From positions 248,001-312,000 of the forward strand of contig JAXBDG010000025.1 in the NCBI GenBank assembly GCA_036320915.1: a DNA stretch of 64,000 bases, written 5' to 3'. Positions 33,630-46,692 of the stretch are shown here, in pieces. The translations under genes were made by a program, and so were the position numbers. The first letter of the stretch is position 1. Each line of letters opens with the position of its first letter. The stretch comes from Linnemannia elongata. Lineage: Eukaryota; Mortierellomycota; Mortierellomycetes; Mortierellales; Mortierellaceae. Below the pieces are notes generated by a model. It made no database searches and was not told where the DNA came from. It was given only the letters and a program-made list of their open reading frames with translations.

Positions 33630-36600
33630 ATGTCATCCCTCAACGGCAGACCAGCAAACAAGTCAGGAAAGACCGTCATTGTCCAAAGGTACTCTATTAC
33701 TCTCCTCTACTATCTCAAAAACTTACTCGCCCCCCACCCACTCCATCCACCTATACCCTTCCAAAACACCCCCTAACCCTTGCTTTCTCATTTTATACCT
33801 TCTTCTTAGGCAAGTGGACAGCGATCAATCGGTGGAATACAGCTTACTACTTTGCACAGATCAGACACAAACACGGATCATAATCATGTCGAATCAGAAC
33901 GCAAATGGACAGCAGTCGACCCACGCATGGACAGTAAAAAGTAGAGCAGGAGGAAGCATATACAGAGCAAAAAAGAAGACATGACAGGGCACCTATCGAA
34001 TGAGCACAGAGAGCCAAACGAGGGATGGAGAGAGAAAATGATAAAAAGAGAGGGATCCGTCGAAGCACACGATCGACAACCACGACGGATTCACAGCGAA
34101 GGCGGTCATCGCGTCTCAACAGCGACAAAACGGACTTGAAGGGCTATGTTCATGCGTGATGACGGACTTTTTTTTGCTTACCAACGAGCAGACATCACAG
34201 CCCTTTACTCAATACTTGACAGGACACGGGCAACCACACCGTGCTCGACCATGTATTATGTATCATATGGATCTTCAAAAGCTCATCGTAACCATTATCG
34301 TCTATATTTTCCTCGTTGTGTCTGTAATTTTAGAGGCGGGAAGGGCAAGCTGGGTACCCAGTCCCCTCCAACAACCAACCAGGCAGGATTCTCTCCCAAT
34401 GCCAGTCCTACTCCTCCATCATCGGGCCCCACTGCTTCCTCCACACCTGTCAAAGAAACGGTCATCCATGAGGCCGACTCGAAGCATATGCACGACCGCA
34501 TGCTCTTTCTCCTCTCTAACATGATCGTAAGGACCACTTCTTTATCGTTTTCGATGGCCTTCCAAGGATACATTATATTGCTGAGCAACGCACACTAGCA
34601 AAAGAAAACAAAATGCTTGTCCAAGAAGACATTTAAAGCACAAAGCTACTCACATGCGCCCTTCATTCTCCGTATGACCACAACGAATCTCATCATTAGG
34701 GCATGACGGTGGAGATCACGGTCAAGAACGGGTCCAAGTACGAGGGACTCTTTCACACGGCGTTTACAGAGGGTGAGCTCGGGATTGTTTTGCGACTGGC
34801 CAAGGCCATCTCAGGAAAGGACAAGAAAGACAATAGCCCTCTGATCAGCCAAATGATTGTCCTCGCCAAGGACTGCATGGCTATCAATGTCCTCGGGGTT
34901 GATTTCGTCCCCGCCGAGCGATCGAGCCCTGATAGAGGAGAACGTGAAGGTAACGTTCGTGCCAGCGTTCATCATTCAAGAGAAATCATGGGTGGATGAG
35001 AGGCGAAGCGAAAAGAACTCGAGAAGCTATTAACTTACTCGTGTTTCCCTATGCTTTCACATGGCCTGGCCTAAATTGCAGGGTTCAAGACGGACACGGA
35101 CATCAGTCGATCAGGCGACATTAAGCAGAGGGACTTGAAAAAGTGGGCTCCAGATGGAAACCTGTCATACGGCGGAATCGAGGACGATTTAGGCGACACC
35201 AATCACCATGGTTCGGCCTCGTGGGACCAGTTTGCCGCCAACGAGCGCCTTTTCGGCGTCAGGACCGACTTTGACGAGGAAATCTACACCACAAAGTTGG
35301 ACCGCACAGGCGCAGACTACAAGGCCCGTGAGCAGCAGGCCATCCAAATTGCACAGGAAATTCAGCAGAGTGTTTCAAGCAACGTTCACATGCGAGAGGA
35401 GCGCGGTTTGGCTGTCGATGATAGCGGCTTAGACGAGGAGGACCTCTATGGTGCTGTTGTTCGCGATCCATTGCCTACCTCCAACAAGTATATGCCCCCC
35501 GCCATGCGTCGTCAGCAGGAGCTTAACCAACAGAGGCGCCCTTCGACTCCAGTTCAGACACCCGCACGCTCAGCAGCCACTCCTGCAGCCACCCTTGCCC
35601 CTACTTTAGTTCCGGCACAAGCCACCCCAGTCCAACAACCTTCCTCGACTATGCCCACGAAGCCTTTGCCGACTTCCACCCAACAGCCTTTGCAGGCACC
35701 CAAATCAACTCCGACTGAACAAGCCGCTAGCTCCGTTACAACAACAACTGTTCCTTCCAAACTTTCAGAGGCAACGCCCGTCAGCCGTTCTAACTCAATC
35801 AAGAACAGCAACTCGCCCATCAATTTGCGGGATCTCCGAACCCACAATCCTGTGTCGACCTTGTTAAATGCCGCAACTATCCAAGGATCCAAGAACCAGC
35901 AGATCCCGGAGCATGCTGTTGACTCCAAGCAGATCGAGGAGAACTTGGCCAAGTTTGCCATGACGGTCAGCACCTTCGCCACCAACGACAAGGTCCTTGT
36001 GAGTCAGCGCAAGACTGAATTGATGCAGCAAAGGAAGGCGGGTCTTGCCGCCGAGCTCAAGCAATTCGGCAAGGAATTAACCGTAAGTCTGATACGCGTT
36101 TATTTTCTCTTGTTTCTCTCGTTATTTATTTGTTGTCGCATTTTGGTCAATACTCGCTGACATTTGTTGGACAAATCGCTTGTTTTTCGTATAGAAAAAG
36201 CTCAACACGCCCGTTCCCGAGGATGTCAAGGAGATCTTTGGCAAGAAGAACGAGGTGGCGACCGACAAAGCTAAAGAAGCTGCGACAACTGGCAAGACGT
36301 TGGACAAGGAAAAGACTTTGCCTGAAGTAAAGGATGCCAAAGCAGAGCCCGCCAAATCCAACACTGCCGGCACTGCTGCAACCACCTTGAATACCACGAC
36401 TGCTGCTCCTGCAGCATCAACTGCGACTGATAAACCCGCTACCACCAAGCCGGCGACAGGAAGCTCGTTCAAGTTCAACATCAAGGCGTCAGAGTTCAAG
36501 CCCAACGTGAACGCAGCTCCCTTCACACCATCCTTTGCTGCTGGTGACAAAAAGTCAGCGCCTGTGACTTCCACCACCGCAGACAAAAACCTGTTCTTTG

Positions 36601-37703
36601 GCAAGGTCATTAAGAAGGGACCCTTGCCACTCCAGAGCTCCATGGCGAGTCCTTTCAAGAAGGGTCAAGCCACACCCAACCCAGCTTCGACTACTCCGAC
36701 CTGGCCTTACGGACAGCGTGCCTTCCGCCATCAGTTCCAGGTCACCAATCGTTACGAGGACGACATGATGTATAGCCAGGGCATGGCAGGACATAACGGG
36801 AATGGCGCAGGAGGGTACTATGCAATGGGGCCTTATAGCTATGGACCATCGGGACAGTTTGGAGTTCCTCCGCCCATGACAATGGGAGGCCCTAGTCATA
36901 TGGTGCCCTTTATGGGCGCTGGTGGCCCAGTTCCTTTCTCTCAGCCCCCTCCCGGTATGCCCCACACTGCAGCAGGACCAGGGTATCCGCAAATGGCACC
37001 CACCACCGCTCGTAAGTTTTCACATATCCTTTTTTTATTATTATTGTTTCGTTTGTAATGGCATAAAACCTTGACGTGAAACTCCAAATTTTTATCGTGT
37101 CCTTCAAATCCTATCTAGCCCACTATGCTCCTCAAGGATTCCCTCCCGGTCGGTCTGGAATGCTTCCTCCTTCGGGCATGCATATGCAGATGTATCCATA
37201 CCCTCCTAATCATGGTAACCGCCTATTTACATCTTTGGATTGATTGCCTAGGATATCTATTGCATGAGTGTTATCTTCATATTATCGCCACTCATCTTGA
37301 CAACATACGTTTATGTACCGCCTAATTCCAATTGCAGGTGCACCTGTCATGATGCGGTACCCTCCGCCAGAGATGATGGCAACAATGGGGCCTAATGGGA
37401 TGATGATGCATCAGAGACCTATGGGCATGGATCCGCAAATGATACACTATCCAGCTGTTGGACGGGATGCTGGGTTGAATGAAGGTACGCCAGTCATTCT
37501 TTCTTCGACCGGCAATATTTTACATGCTGCTTACGCAAGGATAGCAAATAACTTGTGGAGGTGAAAAAAAAAAAGAGTTGGCATCGATATGATAAACCGC
37601 TAACCTAATTTCTTTCGTTGACATATTCGCCACATCATATCTTTTCGTCATGCTTCTCTTGCTCGACTTAGATACTGTTCCTGAAACTGGCGCAGGGATT
37701 TGA
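33630..37703 (+). CDS. PBP1: Ataxin-2 / Pbp1 homologue
   Basis: Eight exons assemble in phase: 33630-33688, 34334-34526, 34700-34949, 35082-36082, 36195-37011, 37119-37214, 37338-37484 and 37672-37703 (864 residues). The Lsm-like domain is split over exons 2-3: HDRMLFLLSNMIGMTVEI, KNGSKYEGLFHT, then IVLAKDC. The LsmAD domain is in exon 4 (GFKTDTDIS, SWDQFAANERLFGVRTDFDE, YTTKLDR, then REERG). A disordered Pro/Thr/Ala/Lys-rich region follows. The Met/Pro/Gly-rich C-terminus (GPYSYGPSGQFG, MMMHQRPMGM) resembles the Met-rich low-complexity segment of yeast Pbp1. Around residue 555, NTPVPEDVKEIF may correspond to a PAM2-type or other short motif, but this is uncertain. Family knowledge: Pbp1/ataxin-2 binds poly(A)-binding protein, acts in stress granules and polyadenylation, and restrains TORC1 in yeast. 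Intron 1 is 645 bp, long for this genome, and could hide a small extra exon, although the direct junction is in frame. Exon boundaries were placed by hand. Confidence 0.9.
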
Positions 37704-38424
37704 ATCTGAATGACCGTGACCTGAAACCTTACGGGATGGTATGTTAATCCGCTATTCCGCACAACGCTAGCACAGTGTATTTTCTGTGCTTCGAATAAAG
37801 AAAAAGAACACACTACAGGTGCGAGCTGACATTGTTTTTGGTGGCGTGTGTTTTGTTTAGTGAATGCTTCGCCCTCGCCTTCTATCGTTTTCTTAGTCTC
37901 TTCTTACTCTCAACTTCCTCCAACTCTTGATCTTTCTCACGACTTTATCCAACCTCCCCTCTTCCCCTATACTGCATCAATACCCTCTTCACTCCCATTT
38001 CACTGACAATCAGCCCCTCTCGGGTGTGCCTCGGACTGAAAATGGATACGCAGATCTACTAATACAATCGAGACAGGGTTGGAGTTTACTTAATGAACAG
38101 ATGAATATCTGTTAGTCCAGGTGAATGTTTAGCGGAACGATCGAATGTCGTGATTGCGCTGTGAATCACGTGGAGTGGATCTGATTCGCCAATGGATCTC
38201 CTCTCATCCATGCAAGTTGCTACTCTTCTTGACTCAGTCTTCCTTTGTCCTCCATTTCTTTCTTCTACTCGGTCCCCTTTTTTTTGTTCTTCACCCTTTT
38301 CCCACTTTCTCCCTCTCTCTTTCCTTTGCTCTCTCGTTCTCAATCTATTCCTTACCCTTTCTTGTTTGTGCACCCTCAAACCCCACCTTTACTTCTACCT
38401 CCACTCATCATCAACCCGTAGACA
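37704..38424 (+). promoter_or_regulatory. Upstream region of the MTHFR gene
   Basis: A 721-bp spacer holding the 3' UTR of the ataxin-2 gene (AATAAA at about 37795) and, from 38220 to 38400, the CT-rich leader of the next gene. No ORF is convincing. Confidence 0.55.
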
Positions 38425-40933
38425 ATGAAAGTCATCGACAAGATTCGCCGTGCGGACCAAGAACAGCGCCCCTACTGGTCCTTCGAGTACTTCCCGCCAA
38501 AAACCACCGCCGGTGTCCAGAACCTCTTCGAGCGTATGGAACGCATGTATAACCTGGGCCCAGAGTTCGTCGACATCACCTGGAACGCTGGTGGAACCTC
38601 GTCCGACCTTACCACCGAACTCGTTGCTACTGCCCAAAGTGTCTATGGCCTCGAAACCTGCATGCACCTCACCTGCACCAACATGCCCAAGGAAAAAATC
38701 GATGCTGCTCTCAAGGTATATGTTCACTTTTTTTTTTTTTTTTTTTTTTTCTCACGATGGTGGTTCAGTTAAACTCTGGTCGTATTTGGCAACAGTACAG
38801 GAGCTGCGTAAGAAAGATGATGTGATAATAACCCTTCTTTCAACGATCTTTCTCACTTAAACATCAACTTATGGTGCTTTTCAATCCAAAACATAAATAG
38901 GCTGCAAAGGCGTGCGGAAATCAGAATATTTTGGCGCTGAGGGGCGATCCTCCACGTGGGCAGGAGCAATGGGTGTCGTGTGACAATGGGTTCGCCTATG
39001 CATCGGACTTGGTTGCCTATATCCGCCAGCAGTACGGCGACTATTTTTCGATTGGTGTTGCAGGCTACCCAGAGGGACATCTGGATTCATTCGACCGGGA
39101 GGATGATTTCAAGTGGCTCAAGTACAAGGTCGACCAAGGCGCAGATTTCATTGTGACTCAGCTCTTCTATGACACGGGCCTATTCCTGGACTGGGTCAAG
39201 GAGTGTCGCACCCGCGGTATCACCGTTCCCATCGTTCCCGGTATCATGCCCATCCAGAGTTTTGGCGGTTTCAACCGTATGACCAGTCTCTGTAAGACCT
39301 TTGTTCCCGACCGCATCAAGGATGCTCTTGAACCCATCAAGGTAATAACATTTTCTTATCTAAGTGATTTCCTTTCCTTTTTATTGTATGTTTATTTCGT
39401 TGTCCGACAATGGGAGAAGCAGCGACTGTTCACTTTGAAAGAACCGTGCACACCCAACACTAGATTCACCTCAAGAGCAGAAAAAGAGGAAATAAGATAA
39501 GAGAAAGGACAAGAAGGCGTTCTATTTACAGGGAGAGAAAAGAAGAAGATATAAAGGAAATGAATAAAGAGACAAATGCACTTACACTTGGCACTCACTT
39601 ATACATATTGATCAACAACATACATTAGGAAGATGACCAGGCGGTGAAGGACTTCGGAGTCAAACTGGCGGTCGAGATGTGCAAGGATATTCAGGCAGGA
39701 GGTATCAGCGGATTCCACTTTTACACCCTCAACCTTGAGAAATCAACCCGCCTGATCCTCGAAGGACTTGGTTTTGTCGCTCCCCGTGAAAACGCTCGTC
39801 CTTTGCCCTGGAACCCTTCGCTGTCAAAGAGGCGAGAAAAGGAGAATGTGCGCCCCATCTTCTGGAAGAACAGGATCCAGTCCTATGTCTCAAGAACCGA
39901 GGCCTGGGACGAGTTCCCCAACGGTCGTTGGGGGGATTCTCGGTCGCCCGCCTTTGGAGAGCTCGATGGTTACGGTACCTCGCTCAAGGTTGCGCCCAAG
40001 GAGGCATTGGAATTGTGGGGTCATCCCTCAAGCCCCCGTGAGGTTGCTTCTCTCTTTGCAAAGTACTGTTATGGCGAGATCCGATCCATCCCATGGAGTG
40101 ATGAGAGCTCGCTGTACCCCGAGACCGAGGCGATCCGCGGTCAGCTTGCTCATCTCAACGAGCGTGGATACCTCACCATTAACTCCCAGCCCGCCGTCAA
40201 CGGTGTCCGTTCCGATGACAAAGTCCACGGATGGGGCCCCAAAAACGGATATGTCTACCAAAAGGTCAGTCATTTTTTGTTATTTTCCTTTATTAATTTT
40301 ATGTCTTCGCAATGATCAATCTTATTTAAGCTTCTTTTATTTTTCTGTAATTCCCTTTGATGCATACTAGGCATATTTGGAGTTCTTTGTGTCGCCTGAG
40401 AACTTAAACGAGTTGGTGAGCAGGATTGAAGAAGAGCCCCAGATCACATATTATGCTGTCAACAAAAGAGGCGATCTCAGGACCAATAGTCAGAACGATG
40501 GTCCCAACGCCGTCACCTGGGGAGTCTTTGTCGGCAAGGAGATTGTTCAGCCTACCGTCGTCGAAGTCGTCAGCTTTGTCGCCTGGAAGGTACCGCCCTT
40601 TTAATTTTTTTTTTTTTTTTTTTTTTTGGTTTTAAAAGGATAGATATTCATCTCACTAAGCTATTGAAGCAGAAGCTAACATACCGTTTATTATGTATTA
40701 TTCAGGACGAGGCGTTTGAGCTGTGGTCAGAGTGGTCCAAAATCTACGAGCCATCGTCAGAGTCGGCCAAGGTGATTGACAACATCAGGGACGAGTGGTA
40801 CTTGATCAACATTGTCCACAACGATTTCCAGGATCAGGATGGACTCTTTAGAGTGCTCGAGAGCGTCAAGACTATCGATAGTGAGGCCTCTGTAGCTACT
40901 ACGAATGGACAACGCGAGGGTGCTCTCTGCTAG
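38425..40933 (+). CDS. MET13: Methylenetetrahydrofolate reductase (Met13 type)
   Basis: Five exons, all joined in phase 0, give 604 residues, the usual length of eukaryotic MTHFR: 38425-38715, 38901-39341, 39629-40264, 40371-40589 and 40706-40933. The N-terminal catalytic barrel shows FEYFPPKT near the start (the Glu is a conserved active-site residue), DITWNAGG, HLTCTNM, NILALRGDPP, IGVAGYPEGH, FIVTQLFYD and PGIMPIQS. The C-terminal regulatory domain carries WGDSRSPAFGELDGYG, RGYLTINSQPAVNG, GWGPKNGYVYQK, and finally RDEWYLINIVHNDFQ. Family knowledge: the enzyme uses FAD and reduces 5,10-methylene-THF to 5-methyl-THF for methionine synthesis; the C-terminal domain mediates S-adenosylmethionine inhibition. 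Intron 1 contains a long T run (about 38730-38750) and intron 4 another. Nothing in the sequence suggests inactivation. Fungi usually have two paralogues (Met12, Met13); this one looks closer to the Met13 class by recall of motifs only, so the symbol is tentative. Confidence 0.95.
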
Positions 40934-41273
40934 TTTTCTACCGTAGCTGCAATAATAATAGAGATGCTTTTCTGTTAAAGTGCCCTTTTGGATTTCGAAC
41001 GTCCTTTTCGTCAATGGATGCGAATCAGTCACTCGCGCCCTCTCCAAAAGCCTTTCTTGTCCTCTCTCTCGACTGCAATACTCTCTTTCCTTCTTTCCTT
41101 TTTACTTCCTTTTCTTCTTTCCTTCTTTCCTTTTTACTTTCTTTTCTTCTTTCCTTCTTTCCTTCTTTCTTTCGTTCCTTCGTTCCTGCTCTCCCTCGTT
41201 CCTTCTTTCGATATCCTCCACTTTCCATTCTCCCTTCACTCACTTACCTACCTACATTCACAAAAAGAGGACA
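40934..41273 (+). promoter_or_regulatory. CT-rich promoter-like leader
   Basis: Directly after the MTHFR stop a TTTCCTTC-repeat tract (41080-41215) leads to CTTACCTACCTACA and an ATG at 41274. This is the same layout as before recognised genes and suggests that a transcription unit starts here. Confidence 0.45.
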
Positions 41274-41508
41274 ATGTCAAGAATCCACTCTTACCCACAG
41301 GTAGGTTGCTCTTTTCTTCTCGCCTCTTGCAAACAATTCATTTTCTGTTTCTCTCTCTCTGTCCACCTACTTGATTACAAACAAAAGCTATTGAGATATA
41401 CCTGAGCTGACTGACTCCTATTCTTTTCTTGTTTAGATCCCACTGGCCGAGGCACAGGATGGCTACTTCCTGCAGCAACAAAAACGACAACAAGAACAAC
41501 GGCGATAG
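41274..41508 (+). CDS. Candidate very small spliced gene of unknown function
   Basis: Exon 1 (41274-41300, MSRIHSYPQ) ends at a consensus donor GTAGGT. The acceptor at 41435-41436 is preceded by CTGAC branch-like sequences and a T/C tract. Joined in phase 0, exon 2 (41437-41508) adds 23 residues ending QQQKRQQEQRR, for a total of 32. The splice signals and promoter are better than the tiny product, so this may be the intact 5' end of a gene whose downstream part has decayed (see the region to 42790). No homologue is recognised. Confidence 0.25.
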
Positions 41509-42790
41509 CGATGCAATCCACTCTCAACGCCACTTACCTTACTCGATTCTCTTCGCCATCCAATGGCTATGCATGGATCCAGATTGGGGATCAGGAAGAC
41601 CTCGGCGAACCAGACAATAATAAAGACAAGTTCATACCGGGTCCTATTGTGAAACCTTCTTCAACTTCAACAATTCATCGCGAGCTTTCTTTTTTCTTCT
41701 ACGTTTCCCTACCATCTTCTTCTTCATTAACACCAATATCAACACGCTCTTATGCACGACCACAGTTTCTGGTAGAAATGGGTGCCCGGCGGATGCTCCA
41801 GCAGACCATGGATGGTGTATTCTAATCTGACTGCCAAGCCCAGGGTCAAGTAGTCTGCCATGGATGAACTCCCACCGGTTTATATTCAACCTTGCAAATA
41901 CTCTGACCCATTTTCAAAAACGTGGATAATTCCAATGCAATCAAGCCAAAATCAATTGCCAAATTGTCCTGTTGATCAATGGTGTCTGAGAGAATTGCTT
42001 CTGAGATCATAACACAACGCAATACAGTGTCACCCTTGACTTGACGTGATAATAGTAATAGCCTTACAAAGCAGTAGCGATGGATCAACCGCCAGCCCCA
42101 CCATGAGACCACAGTCGTATCGCCATTCTACTCCGAAGGTAGGGTCCATGTCAGTGGACTACCCGTTGGAGGCCTCGCCGGCTTTGTCTGGAACATGATG
42201 AGTAATATTATACCTTGTCTTTTTCTTCCTCCCCTCTTCCTTGCCCAATTGATCTTGAAATGGACCAAGTGACTAACTAACTGTCGCCTCTTTCTTCTAC
42301 TCATGCCTATCATAGTTTCGACGAGCTTGCAATTTTTGGAGTTTCTTTTATTATACCTACTGCACACGTCGCATGCGACCATGAAATGTTCAAAGCTGGG
42401 AGTGGGCATCACATTTGTGACCATGGGAACGCAGATTATGTCAGGGAAAGGCAACGGACAGGAACCAAATACAAATTCTGATACTGTACACATAGGCAAC
42501 ATCGGCGATAGGATGTAGACCGTCGAAGAATTTATGGAAACGTCGTACTTTATGATAATATTAGGTTGCAATCGTGCTTCATGCGTCTCTTGAGCTTATT
42601 AAGGCCAAGAGGAACGATATGGTCATCAATGCCTCCCTCCGTCCCACACAGCGAAAGCAGACACCGTCAGTAACTCTGTTGTTTAGATTAGTTGTACTTT
42701 TAACTGTGGTAGCAGCCACTCATTTGACATAATTATTAAAGACACAGAAAGTGAACATAAGTAATGATAGTATATACGAGTGGTCTGTGT
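41509..42790. pseudogene. Probable decayed coding region, orientation unresolved
   Basis: Several stretches look like protein-coding DNA but do not join into one gene. On the minus strand 42112-41846 contains DTVLRCVMISEAILSDTID followed by LIALELSTFLKMGQS, and 41889-41644 has DPGLGSQIRIHHPWSAG. On the plus strand there are VVSPFYSEGRVHVSGLPVGG (near 42105-42165) and, after a possible acceptor (near 42568), VAIVLHASLELIKAKRND. Stops and frame changes separate them. The simplest reading is an old, decayed gene or mobile element. I cannot name it. Confidence 0.25.
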
Positions 42791-43201
42791 GCTATTTCTA
42801 GCAAGACAAGAAGAAAAGTACGCGACTGATTTCAGTTATGCCCGCGAGTTGACGTGAATAAACAATTCGCTGCGGTCCGACAGATCCATGTTCCCAAAGG
42901 TGTTGAGGATGGACTGAACAGGAAGATATAGCGATCCGACTGTGCCAGTTAAAGAAGAAGAAGAAGGACGAGTTAACTGTCTTGGTTTTCAACTTATTAT
43001 CACCATTGACTCCACTTGACAGAGTATATCAGCCATGGTCACGGTGCATCCGTTTTGCCCTGGAAAAAAACCTTAGAAGATGCGAATCGAGTCATTCTAA
43101 GCCACCGATCCTTTACCTCCTCTCTCCCTCAAATAAAAAGAACTTTTTTTTTCTTTCTAATTACACAAACAATCAATCACACCCTCCTCCCCTCACACAC
43201 C
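42791..43201 (+). promoter_or_regulatory. Upstream region of the arginyl-tRNA synthetase gene
   Basis: About 410 bp with a short T/C tract and CAATCAATCACACCCTC just before the start. An in-frame ATG at 43016, with no stop to 43202, would add 62 residues to the synthetase. Confidence 0.45.
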
Positions 43202-45753
43202 ATGGCATTGTCCTTTCCGCTGAACAACGCCCCCTATGGCCTCGTCGCCATCGCCGCCGCCCTCAACGCTCCCGAGCACACCATCTCCCTCAAGCCCGTA
43301 CCCGCAGAGACTTCCACCACCACCAGTCTGATCCCTCAGGGCACTGTAAAACCTGTCAAGATCTCTGGCCAGGTCGCCATCGCCCGCTATCTCGTCCGCT
43401 CCCTCGCCTCCAACTCTCTCTACACCGAGTCCGATTTGGCCCTCGTCACTGCACAAGACAACCTCCTTGATATCGTCCGCCAAACCATCGCCACCCCTAA
43501 GCACATCACCACCCTCGCCACCGCCTCCAACTCGGCCTCGACCGCCTTCTTGCTCACCCAGGACAAGCCCCTCCTCGCCGACTATGCCGTCTGGGGTGCC
43601 ATCACCGCCTACACTAAAAGCCACTCCCTCCTCGCCAACCTCAAAGATCTGGAAAAGTTCACCGCCTGGATGGCTCTCATGGACCAGCGCCAGGAGTGCA
43701 AGCTCGCCATCGAGCGTGTCGACAAGGCTCTCAAGGATGCCCAGGAGACCATTGCTGCTGAGGCTGCTGCATTTGCTGCCGAAAAGGCCAAGCTCGGCTC
43801 CGTGGTGGAGGTCCCCACCATTGAGGGGTCTGATCCCGATACTGACCCTCTGGATGCCTTCAAGAACGTTTTGGCTGCTCAACTGTCGACCCTTGTGGAT
43901 GTCGATATCAAGATCCTCTACGACGCTTTGGAGGCTCCCAGGGCTTCAGAGAACGGACACATTGCTCTCTCTGTCCCCCGTCTCCGCCTCAAGGGCGCAC
44001 CCGCCGCCATTGCCGCTGACATTGTCGCCAAGGTACAAGAAGGATGATGCTCGTTAAAACAATCGTACACCATAGCTCTTTAAACAATGCCTTGTTTTAC
44101 TAACATTTACCCTGTCAATTTCTTTTTGTTTATGCAAATGTAGTTCCAATTGAACGACTACGTGTTGTCGACCAAGGCAGATGGACCATTTGTCAACTTC
44201 TTCTTGAACCATATCAAGTTGGCCGACTCTTTGTTCCACAAGATTTACGACACCAAGGAAAAGTGGGGATGCAACAAGTCCGGAGGCGATAAGAAGGTCA
44301 TCGTCGAGTTTTCTTCACCCAACATTGCCAAGCCCTTCCACGCAGGACACCTGCGCTCGACCATTATCGGATCCTTCGTCCGCAACATTCTCCAGGCTAA
44401 CGGATACGACACTCTCAGCATGAACTACCTGGGAGACTGGGGCAAGCAGTACGGTCTTTTGGCTGTCGGATTCGAGCGTTACGGATCCGAGGAGAAGCTC
44501 CTTGAGGATCCCATCAAGCACCTCTTTGATGTCTACGTCCGCATCAATGTACGTCTTTTGCCTTGCTTATTTATTTTCGTATTTTGTTCCTTCAGGATTT
44601 CTAATAACTTGTTCATCTGACTTTACTCTTTTTCTGATCAATATAATAGGTGGATGCAAAGGAGAATGAGGCAGTGCACGATGAGGCTCGCGCTTACTTC
44701 AAGAAGATGGAGGAAGGCGACGAGGCTGCTCTCAAGATCTGGTCCCGCTTCCGTGATCTGTCGATTGTCAAGTACAAGGATATCTATGCCCGCCTCAACA
44801 TTGCCTTTGATGTCTACTCGGGAGAGTCGCAGGTCACCGACGGCATGGACCGCGCCTTGAAGATGTTGCACGAGAAGAACTTGCTCACAGAGTCAGACGG
44901 TGCCTTGATCATCGACCTCACCAAGTACAAGCTCGGCATCTGCGTTGTCCAAAAGAAGGACGGCACCACCCTCTATATCACCCGCGATATTGGCGCCGCC
45001 CTGGAGCGTTACGAAAAGTACGGATTTGAGCATATGTACTACATTGTCGCCTCGCAGCAGGACCTTCACTTGAAGCAGCTGTTCAAGATTCTGGAGCTCC
45101 TCGGATTCGATTGGGCCAAGAAGGTCACGCATCTCAACTTTGGCATGGTCGGGGGCATGTCGACCCGCAAGGGAACTGTCGTGTTCTTGGAGGAGATTCT
45201 CGAGGAGACCCGGGACGCCATGCACGAGGTGATGAAGAAGAACGAGCACAAGTACGCACAGATTGAGGAACCCCTCGAGGTGGCTGACAACATTGGAATC
45301 TCGGCCATTATGGTCCAGGACGCCTCTGCCCGCCGTATCAAGAACTATGACTTTGACTGGAAGCGCATGTTCTCGTTCGAGGGTGACACCGGTCCATACC
45401 TCCAGTATGCCCATGCCCGTCTGTGCTCGATTGAGCGCAAGACCGAGATGGAGGTCAACCCTAAGGCTGACTTGCGTCATCTTGGCGACTCCCGGGCAGC
45501 AGGAGACCTGATCACGATGATTGCTCGTTATCCTCAGATTGTCCGCGAGACGACCCGGTCGTTCGAGCCTGTGAACATTGTAGGATATGCGATGAAGCTG
45601 TCGCACAACGTGTCGCAGGCTCTCGAGTCGATGTATGTGATGGGAGCGGAGAAGGAGGTGGCCGAGGCGCGTCTGTTTATGTACTGGAGCGCGCGTATTA
45701 CGCTGGGCAATGCTATGCGTTTGTTGAACTTGAAGCCCCAGGAGCGCATGTAA
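43202..45753 (+). CDS. Arginyl-tRNA synthetase with GST-like N-terminal extension
   Basis: Three phase-0 exons (43202-44032, 44144-44548, 44650-45753) give 779 residues. The C-terminal two thirds is a class I ArgRS. It has VEFSSPNIAKPFHAGHLRS carrying the HIGH-type motif (HAGH), NYLGDWGKQYG, YITRDIGAALER, GMVGGMSTRKGTVVFLEE carrying the KMSK-type loop (MSTRKG), GPYLQYAHARLCSI in the anticodon domain, and the typical ending LLNLKPQERM. It joins Arg to tRNA-Arg in the cytosol. The first 170 or so residues look like the C-terminal half of a GST-like domain (LLADYAVWGAITAY), as appended to glutamyl- or methionyl-tRNA synthetases. That makes the protein longer than the roughly 600 residues usual for fungal ArgRS. 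A Lys/Ala/Glu-rich linker follows. Family knowledge: such domains dock synthetases into multi-enzyme complexes. An upstream in-frame ATG (43016) could produce a longer, possibly organelle-directed form (inference). No second ArgRS is in this window. Confidence 0.93.

Positions 45754-46692
<939 letters not shown>

Noticed and set aside
33767..33781. CCCCTAACCCTT string
   Set aside because: Two units at most, within an intron of the ataxin-2 gene. Chance.
43193..43882. 229-codon minus-strand ORF opposite the ArgRS first exon
   Set aside because: Gly/Val/Glu-rich antisense of a GC-biased coding exon. The sense strand has family motifs.
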